Assembly: GCA_026702635.1 (NCBI GenBank)
Contig: JAPPBZ010000262.1
Location: 1-7,267, forward strand
Length of the DNA: 7,267 nucleotides
Source of the DNA: Bacteroidota bacterium
Lineage (GTDB): Bacteria; Bacteroidota; Rhodothermia; Rhodothermales; Bin80
Direction: 5' to 3'
In this document: positions 1 through 6,067 of the stretch, piece by piece
Layout: each line of letters begins with the position of its first letter
Numbering within the stretch: the stretch's first letter is position 1
Made by a program: the position numbers and the translations under genes
Notes under the pieces: generated by a model
What the model saw: only the letters and a program-made list of their open reading frames with translations
What the model was told of the DNA's origin: nothing
The model's database searches: none

Positions 1-2275
1 CTTTCCTCGGGGAAAAGGCCACACGGAGTCGTTTCCGTCCAAATTTACTGAAATCGACGGTAACTGGAGTCGTCTCCCCACGCCCTTCCACATGCGTGAT
101 CTTGCCTGAACCATACTCTTGATGGTCCACCCGTACGCCGAGCTTAAAGGTGGACGGATCTCCCGGTTGGAAATTCTTTGCCGGACGCCCAGAAGCCCTA
201 GAACTTGTGACTCGAAAACGTTGCCCGCTGTAGCTGGAACGTCTAGGATCACCCAACCGATTTTGAGAACCTCGAAATGACTTCTCTGACTGCCAAGCAC
301 GATGTTTTCGGGTCCCCTCTGTGGCACGAGCGCTCAGGACACTGGGATCTATCTCTCCAATAAACCGGCTCGGATCCGCGTATTCTGCATGCCCCCCATA
401 TCTTGATCGAACTTTGGCCTGCCCTAAGTACAAACGGGACTTTGCTCTCGTAATCCCAACATAGAATAGTCTCCGCTCTTCTTCAAGATCAGATGGGCTG
501 ATTACTTGCTCTCCACGAATTAATGGAAGCAATCTCTCTTCCAGCCCTGCAATAAATACCACTTCAAATTCTAGCCCCTTGGACGCGTGAAGCGTCATCA
601 GTGTTACACTATCTGCATCAGATTTATCCGTATCTGCGTCGGTCATCAGCGCAATTGATTGGAGATAGCTGCTCAAAGTATGGGATTGATCTTCCTCTGT
701 ATACTCCTGGATGGCCTGAAGAAGTTCGTGGACATTCCTCAATCTACTTTCCCCGCTTTGTGTTTCATCCAGTTCCAGATCTCCTATGAGGCCTGATTTT
801 CGGAAAAGCGATGCAGCGAGTTCAACTAGATCCATACCCGTTTCCATTCCTACCGTATGATCTGTGATGAGGGCGACAAAATTGGTCAGTGCATTTTGAG
901 CTCGCCTGGGTATTGGCACGCGTTCAATTTCGCTGAGGGCAGTGCGCAAGTCATATTCTGGTTGCCTTGCATACTCAATGATCTTCTGCTGAGATTTCAA
1001 ACCAATCCCCCTTTTGGGATGGTTCACGACTCGCTGAAAACTTGCTATATCATTCGGGTTGACCAGAAGTCGGAGATACGCGATGGCGTCCCTGATTTCT
1101 TTACGCTGATAAAATGAGAGACTGCCAACAATTCTGTATGGTAAGCCCTCTCTGCGGAGCGCATCTTCGAAGGTGCGACTCTGTGCATTCGTTCGATAAA
1201 GAACCGCAAAATCCTGGAGTTTGAGATTACTTTGGGCTCTTTCCCTTCTGATAATCTCCACTGCTCGGTGTGCTTCATCCCGATCATGCGCTGCAGAAAT
1301 CAACGTTATAGGATTTCCATGGTCATTTTGCGTCCATAGAGTTTTCTTAATCTGATTGGCATTCTTCGCAATAACCGAATCGGCTACTCTGAGAATATTT
1401 TTTGTCGAACGGTAATTCTGCTCAAGACGTACGACTCTTGCCTCTTCGAAGTCTTCCTCGAATGAAAGGATGTTTTGAATATCCGCGCCTCTAAATGCAT
1501 AAATGCTTTGGGCATCATCACCCACCACACATAAATTGCGATGCTCCTTGGCTAGGGCATAAGCAAGTAAATATTGTACCCGGTTTGTGTCCTGATATTC
1601 ATCAATCAATACATGGGACCATTTTTGCTGATATTTTTGAAGTATACCCGGTTGCCTCTCGAAAAGCTCTAACGGTTTAAGCAGCAGATCGTCAAAATCA
1701 AATGCATTCGCTGCCTGCAAGGCAGCATTGTAAGGGAGATATAGATCTGCAGCGACTTCGGCCTGTTTGGACTTTGCATGGACCTCCATTTGATCTGGAG
1801 ACAGTCGCGCGTTTTTGGCTCCCGAAATATAATTCTGAACTACGCGTGGCTTGATCACCTTCGGATCATAGTCGTGCCCCTCAATGAGTTGTTTGAGAAT
1901 ACGCTCTGAGTCGCCTGTATCGTAGATCGTAAAATCGGATGTGAACCCCAGGTGTTTCGCTTCCACTCGTAACAGTCGAACCATCTGTGCATGGAAGGTC
2001 CCAACCCACATTCCCTTGGCCATTCCATCGGGCAGGAGTTTCTCTACACGCTCACGCATTTCGCGTGCCGCCTTGTTTGTAAATGTAAGCGCAAGAATTT
2101 GATAGGGGCGGGTCACTTCAGATGCCAGAAGCCATGCAATTCTGCACGTTAGAACACGTGTCTTCCCGGAACCCGGTCCAGCTACAACTAATACAGGTCC
2201 CTCGGTCGTTTGAACGGCTTCTCTTTGCCGATCATTGAGCCCCGCGAGAATAGGTTTTGTATCAAATTCTGGCAT
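1..2275 (-). CDS. uvrD: UvrD/PcrA-type ATP-dependent 3'-5' DNA helicase, C-terminus cut by window edge
   Basis: Superfamily 1A DNA helicase, which unwinds DNA with 3'-5' polarity using ATP in nucleotide-excision and mismatch repair and in clearing stalled forks or RecA filaments. The reverse strand is open for 758 codons from an ATG at 2275. Visible motifs in order: Q-motif LNDRQREAV (13-21), Walker A GPGSGKT (33-39), motif Ia LTFTNKAA, motif II DEYQDTN (225-231), motif III GDDAQSIYAFRGA (from 252), motif IV QNYRST (286-291), motif V TLHASKGLEF (561-570) and motif VI YVGITRA (605-611, arginine finger R610). A basic, Ser/Arg-rich linker leads to a Tudor-like C-terminal domain from about 710 (FKLGVRV...YGSGKI), as in PcrA and UvrD. 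Family members are about 720-780 residues, so only a short tail is missing. No stop or frameshift interrupts it. No clear Shine-Dalgarno precedes the start. UvrD and PcrA cannot be told apart here; Rep is less likely because of the Tudor-like tail. Confidence 0.96.
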   Translation of the reverse strand, partial: MPEFDTKPILAGLNDRQREAVQTTEGPVLVVAGPGSGKTRVLTCRIAWLLASEVTRPYQILALTFTNKAAREMRERVEKLLPDGMAKGMWVGTFHAQMVRLLRVEAKHLGFTSDFTIYDTGDSERILKQLIEGHDYDPKVIKPRVVQNYISGAKNARLSPDQMEVHAKSKQAEVAADLYLPYNAALQAANAFDFDDLLLKPLELFERQPGILQKYQQKWSHVLIDEYQDTNRVQYLLAYALAKEHRNLCVVGDDAQSIYAFRGADIQNILSFEEDFEEARVVRLEQNYRSTKNILRVADSVIAKNANQIKKTLWTQNDHGNPITLISAAHDRDEAHRAVEIIRRERAQSNLKLQDFAVLYRTNAQSRTFEDALRREGLPYRIVGSLSFYQRKEIRDAIAYLRLLVNPNDIASFQRVVNHPKRGIGLKSQQKIIEYARQPEYDLRTALSEIERVPIPRRAQNALTNFVALITDHTVGMETGMDLVELAASLFRKSGLIGDLELDETQSGESRLRNVHELLQAIQEYTEEDQSHTLSSYLQSIALMTDADTDKSDADSVTLMTLHASKGLEFEVVFIAGLEERLLPLIRGEQVISPSDLEEERRLFYVGITRAKSRLYLGQAKVRSRYGGHAEYADPSRFIGEIDPSVLSARATEGTRKHRAWQSEKSFRGSQNRLGDPRRSSYSGQRFRVTSSRASGRPAKNFQPGDPSTFKLGVRVDHQEYGSGKITHVEGRGETTPVTVDFSKFGRKRLRVAFSPRK

Positions 2276-2779
2276 GTCTAGAGAAAAGTTCGAAAATCAG
2301 CCGGAGTATGATAGAGCCAATCACAATGCTGACTAACGTCCCCAATGCCTGATCTCAATCGTCGTATAACTGGCACTCTCAATGTAGCGGAGGCATTCCA
2401 CAGGGGGAAAAATCGATTTGAGTCATCATGTAGCAGTGACTTGTACATCTGAGCACATCACTAAATCGTAATCCAAACAATGTAAGCTGCCACAGAGTCT
2501 CGTCTGGATTGTGAAGGTGCGAACATACGGAACCTCACCGCATCTTTTCCAATGGAATGCATCAGTCATTCGGGTGTCTGCTCAAGCCTCACCTTGTACT
2601 GACGGATCGCCAAAGAGTCTACGACTCATTTTCTGGACAAATCATCCCTCCCAGGGAAAACATTGTAGATTCGACCGGGGTTGCGCTCCAGGCCCATGGA
2701 ATCCTGAAATCATGCCGGTCCTGATAAGCCGAATTAGAGTATCCTGTCTGATTTAGACGATCTTGCCACCAGTTCAATT

Positions 2780-2802
2780 GTTGAAGCAGCTCCCTCTTCA
2801 AC
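2780..2802. repeat. Inverted repeat, 7-bp stem with 9-base loop
   Basis: GTTGAAG (2780-2786) and CTTCAAC (2796-2802) are perfect reverse complements around a 9-base loop (CAGCTCCCT). There is no U-run on either side, so it does not look like a rho-independent terminator. It lies about 140 bases upstream of the transporter start. It could be an operator, part of a structured leader, or chance. Confidence 0.4.
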
Positions 2803-2843
2803 GACCGCCATAATTCTGTTGTACTCACGGAGCAAGCATCCGC

Positions 2844-2859
2844 AGCCGCATCTTCGGCT
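2844..2859. repeat. Short GC-rich inverted repeat upstream of the transporter
   Basis: AGCCG (2844-2848) pairs with CGGCT (2855-2859) around the loop CATCTT. The stem is only 5 bp but four of its five pairs are G-C. It lies about 80 bases upstream of the transporter start and just before an AT-richer stretch that probably carries the promoter. A role as operator or leader hairpin is inference. Confidence 0.3.
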
Positions 2860-2940
2860 TGACGGAAAATGGTTTATCTTCAACACATAATCAGAAAGTA
2901 AACAGTCCACTACTTTCCACTCTCAACACCAGTTATTCTG

Positions 2941-4293
2941 ATGGAATTTGCTGTTTCTGCTTCCCGTGCTCTTATCGGGCTTTCTACTGTCATTGGTCTT
3001 GCACTACTATTCTCTGAAAACCGCCGTTTAGCAAACTGGCGTCTTATTTTTTTAGGGATCTTGGCTCAGATCGTGATCGCAATCCTGGTGCTCCAGGGAG
3101 ATGCCATGGGGCAGTTTTTTTCTCCTTTAGGCTGGCCCAAAGTGGTCTTTTCGTGGGTCAGCACTTTCTTCGTGAAAATACTGCAATTCACAACGGAAGG
3201 AGCTCAGTTTGTTCTCGGAGACATTGCACTACCTCCAGATGGTAGTACGCAACCGGGCACCCCTTTAGTCATCGGCCAAAGTTGGGGAAGTGCAATCGCC
3301 TTTCAAGTCCTCCCCACGATCATTTTCTTTGCATCGTTGATGGCCATTTTATACCACCTAGGTCTCATGCAGTGGGTCGTCAAAGCAATGGCGAGGGCTG
3401 TCTCAAAGCTCCTAAAATCCAGCGGTGCAGAATCGTTGTCGGTTGCCGCCAATGTCTTCATCGGTCAGACCGAAGCTCCGCTTGTTATTCGGCCCTATCT
3501 GGAAAACATGACCCGCTCAGAGATCATGACCCTAATGAGTGCCGGTATGGCCACAATGGCTGGAGGGGTCATGGCCGCGTACATCGCCTTCTTAGCCATT
3601 CCATACGCAGCGATGCAGGGAATCCCATTAGACATGGCTCAACTTAAATTCGCCGAACACCTCCTTGGAGCAAGCTTCATGGCTGCCCCCGCGGCAATCA
3701 TTTTAAGTAAAATTCTCGTCCCCGAAACGGGTCAGCCCATCACGCTGGGGAGGGTTGAACTCCCAAAACTCACTGAGTCTAAAAATGTGATCGATGCAGC
3801 CGCAACGGGAGCGCGTGACGGAGTGCAACTCGTATTGAATATTTCTGCAATCCTATTGGCATTCATCGCTCTTTTAGCAATGATTGATTTTCTTCTGGGA
3901 TGGAGCGGAGGCTTGTTCGGCGCAGAGTTAACACTCGGTAAAATCCTGGGATGGGGATTTGCACCAATCGCATGGATGATTGGAATCCCGTCTGAAGATA
4001 TCGTGACAGTCGGTTCAATGCTTGGTTACAAAATCGTAGCCAATGAATTTGTCGCCTATCTGCAGCTTGCAGATATCATGCAGGCAGGAACGATTTCACA
4101 AAAATCGATTACCATGGCGACGTTTGCCTTGTGCGGCTTTGCCAACTTCTCCTCTATAGCCATTCAAATCGGAGGAATTGGGCCACTTGCACCCAACCAA
4201 CGCCCGCTCATTGCGGAGCTAGGAGTCAAGGCAGTGCTCGCTGGAACATTGGCGAACCTTATGACAGCGACCCTCGCAGGGGTGCTGGCATAG
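2941..4293 (+). CDS. nupC: Concentrative nucleoside transporter (CNT/NupC family), inner-membrane permease
   Basis: A 450-residue integral membrane protein that would carry nucleosides into the cytoplasm by symport with sodium or protons. The fold is read from family signatures: N-terminal helices (about 8-24 and 34-52), a scaffold and gate region around FQVLPTIIFF (121-130), the hairpin-1 motif GQTEAP (175-180), the CNT signature GYKIVANEFVAY (362-373) and CGFANFSS (398-405). By comparison with the Vibrio cholerae CNT structure, Q176, T177 and E178, E369, and F400, N402 and S405 correspond to nucleoside-contacting residues, and N171 to a sodium-site residue. All are present, so it should be active. 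Bacterial CNTs run about 390-430 residues; the extra length includes a polar stretch near 95-115. The ATG at 2941 gives the expected hydrophobic N-terminus and lacks a clear Shine-Dalgarno. It ends in tandem stops, TAG TAA. Purine versus pyrimidine preference and the coupling ion cannot be read with confidence. Confidence 0.95.
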   Translation: MEFAVSASRALIGLSTVIGLALLFSENRRLANWRLIFLGILAQIVIAILVLQGDAMGQFFSPLGWPKVVFSWVSTFFVKILQFTTEGAQFVLGDIALPPDGSTQPGTPLVIGQSWGSAIAFQVLPTIIFFASLMAILYHLGLMQWVVKAMARAVSKLLKSSGAESLSVAANVFIGQTEAPLVIRPYLENMTRSEIMTLMSAGMATMAGGVMAAYIAFLAIPYAAMQGIPLDMAQLKFAEHLLGASFMAAPAAIILSKILVPETGQPITLGRVELPKLTESKNVIDAAATGARDGVQLVLNISAILLAFIALLAMIDFLLGWSGGLFGAELTLGKILGWGFAPIAWMIGIPSEDIVTVGSMLGYKIVANEFVAYLQLADIMQAGTISQKSITMATFALCGFANFSSIAIQIGGIGPLAPNQRPLIAELGVKAVLAGTLANLMTATLAGVLA

Positions 4294-4322
4294 TAAAGTT
4301 CAAGATAATAAGCCAATATCTG

Positions 4323-4344
4323 TTAAATTAAAATTTTAACTTAA
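4323..4344. repeat. 22-base AT-only near-palindrome after the transporter
   Basis: The sequence is symmetric about the 4333/4334 junction (core AAAATTTT), with 10 of 11 base pairs matching. All but one base is A or T. It lies 30 bases past the transporter stop and about 65-120 bases before the sigma-factor start, depending on which start is used. It may be a protein-binding site or promoter-proximal AT element for the signalling genes. An all-AU stem is a poor terminator. Confidence 0.4.
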
Positions 4345-4352
4345 TGCCCCTA

Positions 4353-4366
4353 ATCTCTCAAGAGAT
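4353..4366. promoter_or_regulatory. Palindrome ATCTCTCAAGAGAT, possible operator
   Basis: A perfect 6-bp inverted repeat with a 2-base centre (ATCTCT-CA-AGAGAT), followed at 4367-4374 by AT and a direct copy of AGAGAT. It sits in the leader of the sigma-factor gene. A related palindrome (CTCTT-A-AAGAG) lies about 41 bases downstream. The shared CTCT/AGAG half-sites suggest, but do not prove, a binding site for a dimeric regulator. Confidence 0.35.
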
Positions 4367-4394
4367 ATAGAGATACCAATTATCAGTGTGAATA

Positions 4395-4405
4395 CTCTTA
4401 AAGAG
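4395..4405. promoter_or_regulatory. Palindrome CTCTTAAAGAG immediately before the sigma-factor GTG
   Basis: A perfect 5-bp inverted repeat with one central base, ending 4 bases before the GTG at 4410. Its half-sites resemble those of the palindrome at 4353-4366. If the GTG is the true start it overlaps the ribosome-binding region and could affect translation; if the ATG at 4461 is the start it lies in the leader. Confidence 0.3.
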
Positions 4406-4409
4406 ACCC

Positions 4410-5081
4410 GTGACCTCCAAGAAAAATGGCAGTTGGTCACTCAACTGGGATAGTGTGTATATGGACCGAGCACAGAAACCAAAACTTGAACTGAGCAAAA
4501 ACGAAGGGCAAGCGGCCACTCTGTCGGCTAGGCTCTCACAACTAAGCAAGCGCTTGGCGGAGTCGGACCGAAAAGCTTTTCAGGAGTTGTTCGAGGAAGT
4601 AAACGTCACCCTTATTCGATTTTGTTGGCGCTACACGAAAGATGAAGATGCTTCACGGGATATTGTGCAGGATGTATTTGTCAAGATTTGGGAAAAACGG
4701 GCAACCTTGGACCCCGATAAGTCCCTCCTCGCACTCATGTACACGATGGTTCGGAACAAAGCCCTCAACCTGTTCCGTGACTCACATTACTCGGACGGCG
4801 TAGATGCAGATGATGTCGCAACTGAAAATGATCCTGCCCCCGATGAGCAAGTGGACTTTGGTATGCTCGAAGAACATGTCCGTCAGTGGATTGACAGCCT
4901 CCCCCCTCGCCGCCGACAAGCCTTTAAGCTTAGTCGTTTCGAGGGACTCACGCACGCAGAGATCGCAACTGTCATGAATCTTACACCTCGGACCGTTAAC
5001 ACACATGTGATGCTCGCTCTAAGAGATCTTCGTACGAAGTTGCAAGCACTGCAAAAAGATCACCAAGTGCATGAACACTGA
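4410..5081 (+). CDS. ECF sigma factor (sigma-70 family, FecI/RpoE-like)
   Basis: An extracytoplasmic-function sigma factor that would direct RNA polymerase to target promoters when released or activated by its FecR partner. Region 2 spans about 55-125, with the core-binding and -10-recognition stretch ASRDIVQDVFVKIWEKR (81-97) and MVRNKALNLFRD (113-124). An acidic linker (about 128-150) joins it to region 4 (about 152-212), with LPPRRRQAFKLSRFEGLTH and the helix-turn-helix HAEIATVMNLTPRTVNTHV. As in all ECF factors, regions 1.1 and 3 are absent. The longest frame starts at GTG 4410 (223 residues). ATG 4461 gives 206 residues and is equally plausible, because ECF factors rarely carry about 45 residues before region 2. 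Its end overlaps the FecR gene by 11 bases, as expected for a co-translated sigma/regulator pair. The target promoters are not visible. Confidence 0.94.
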   Translation: MTSKKNGSWSLNWDSVYMDRAQKPKLELSKNEGQAATLSARLSQLSKRLAESDRKAFQELFEEVNVTLIRFCWRYTKDEDASRDIVQDVFVKIWEKRATLDPDKSLLALMYTMVRNKALNLFRDSHYSDGVDADDVATENDPAPDEQVDFGMLEEHVRQWIDSLPPRRRQAFKLSRFEGLTHAEIATVMNLTPRTVNTHVMLALRDLRTKLQALQKDHQVHEH

Positions 5082-6012
5082 TCCCAGTTCCCCGCTGCCC
5101 GACGAAATTCTAGGCCATCTGGATTTCTCTGAGATCCCCGACACCCTGACGGTGTGGCAGCTTGCGGCAGCCTATTATGACAGTGAGCCCTCCGCACAAG
5201 AATTTGAGTGCGTCGGCAGTGACATGTGGCCGCTGATCCGGAAAGCCACGAGACCCGCCTACATGCAAGTTGTTACATGGCCTCGCGCCGTCGCTCTGGC
5301 AGCATGTATTGCGCTGGTTATAGCCGTTGGAATTACACTCACACAACCTACTTCCGTTTTTGCCCCATATGGTGAGCAACTTACGCATCAATTGCCTGAC
5401 GGGAGTACCGTGCTTCTCAACAGTGGCACGCGTATTGAATACAGCAAGAATTTTGGAGAATCATCCCGGGAATTGATCCTACAGGAGGGAGAGATTTTCC
5501 TTGACGTAGAACGTAGTTCAACCCCATTCACCGTTGAGACCTTTGACGCACAAACGAAGGTATTAGGTACGTCGTTTAACGTTCGGTCGTGGCCTGATGA
5601 GCTTAATGCAGCCACCGATGTAACCGTTGAGTCAGGGCGAGTTCAGGTAGCTCCTCGCACTAGTGCCGATCTAGCTGTGGTTTTGACTGCTGGACAGTCC
5701 GCTAGAATACAGCCCGTCGGTCAGCGCCCCTTAGTCACACAGGGAGCTGAGGCATCGATGGAAAAATTGGCATGGGTCGATGGCGGCTTCAAGTTTTCTG
5801 ATCAACCCCTTGGGAAAGTTGCCCGAGAGATTGAACGGCGCTATGATGTGGAGATTACACTCGAATCGCCGGATCTTGAATCTTTCAAATCCAAGCCTAT
5901 TGGGATCCTCAAAGAGTCTCCAGAAACGGTTGAAGAAATCATTCGGGACATTTGCGCGTTACACTGCGAGTATCGTGCAGTTTCGAATGGATTTTTGCTC
6001 ACTCCACGCTAA
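5071..6012 (+). CDS. FecR-type transmembrane anti-sigma/sigma regulator
   Basis: Inner-membrane regulator that holds or activates the adjacent sigma factor and receives the signal from the outer-membrane transducer. A cytoplasmic N-terminal part (1-70) would bind sigma, and one membrane helix spans about 72-91 (AVALAACIALVIAVGITL). The periplasmic FecR domain (about 97-195) carries LPDGSTVLLNSGT (108-120), GEIFLDVER (140-148) and VLGTSFNVR (164-172). A C-terminal DUF4974-like domain (about 238-313) begins FKFSDQPLGKVAREI. Its length of 313 is usual for Bacteroidota FecR proteins. The ATG at 5071 lies inside the end of the sigma gene, implying translational coupling. The C-terminal domain aligns almost without gaps to the STN domain of the downstream receptor, its expected contact partner. 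Whether it is purely inhibitory or also needed for sigma activity, as FecR is in E. coli, cannot be told from sequence. Confidence 0.94.
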   Translation: MNTDPSSPLPDEILGHLDFSEIPDTLTVWQLAAAYYDSEPSAQEFECVGSDMWPLIRKATRPAYMQVVTWPRAVALAACIALVIAVGITLTQPTSVFAPYGEQLTHQLPDGSTVLLNSGTRIEYSKNFGESSRELILQEGEIFLDVERSSTPFTVETFDAQTKVLGTSFNVRSWPDELNAATDVTVESGRVQVAPRTSADLAVVLTAGQSARIQPVGQRPLVTQGAEASMEKLAWVDGGFKFSDQPLGKVAREIERRYDVEITLESPDLESFKSKPIGILKESPETVEEIIRDICALHCEYRAVSNGFLLTPR

Positions 6013-6067
6013 TCCTCCATCCGTCACGCACGAGAATCGTCTTCTAAAAAGTCGTTAGCCTTGTTTC

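Larger units (their letters stand above)
2276..2940. other. Long divergent intergenic region, no supportable gene
   Basis: This 665-base stretch separates the divergently transcribed helicase and nucleoside transporter, so it must contain both promoters. I see no tRNA, rRNA, riboswitch or insertion-sequence end. Two overlapping open frames on opposite strands (2511-2756 plus, 2619-2828 minus) have unconvincing composition and no recognisable domain. Short hairpins occur at 2615-2627, 2780-2802 and 2844-2859. None is followed by a T-run, so they are not obvious intrinsic terminators. The stretch could hold extended regulatory DNA, a small RNA or a decayed gene; the sequence alone does not decide. 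Confidence 0.6.

Noticed and set aside
601..1680. Small open frames within the helicase region (601-789, 857-1117, 1045-1287, 1495-1680)
   Set aside because: All fall inside the continuous, motif-bearing helicase frame on the minus strand and show no domain of their own.
2511..2756. Open frame of 81 codons on the plus strand in the divergent gap
   Set aside because: It has no recognisable domain, is rich in Cys, Pro, Ser and Trp as random frames are, overlaps an equally weak frame on the other strand and has no ribosome-binding site. It may be chance or gene debris.
2619..2828. Open frame of 69 codons on the minus strand with a GTG start
   Set aside because: The first 25 residues look mildly protein-like (helix-forming Leu, Lys, Glu and Arg) but no family is recognised, the tail is unstructured and the frame is short. 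There is not enough to call a gene.
2859..2890. TTGACG and CATAAT as a sigma-70-like promoter for the transporter
   Set aside because: Each hexamer matches 5 of 6 consensus bases, but the spacer is 20 bases, beyond the usual 16-19, and Bacteroidota-type promoters use a different consensus. A TAnnTTTG-like TATCTTCA at 2875 has no properly placed -33 element.
4322..4340. GTTAAA/TTTAAC hairpin as the transporter's intrinsic terminator
   Set aside because: The stem is almost entirely A-U and there is no following U-run, so it would be too weak. It is kept only as part of the AT-rich palindrome.
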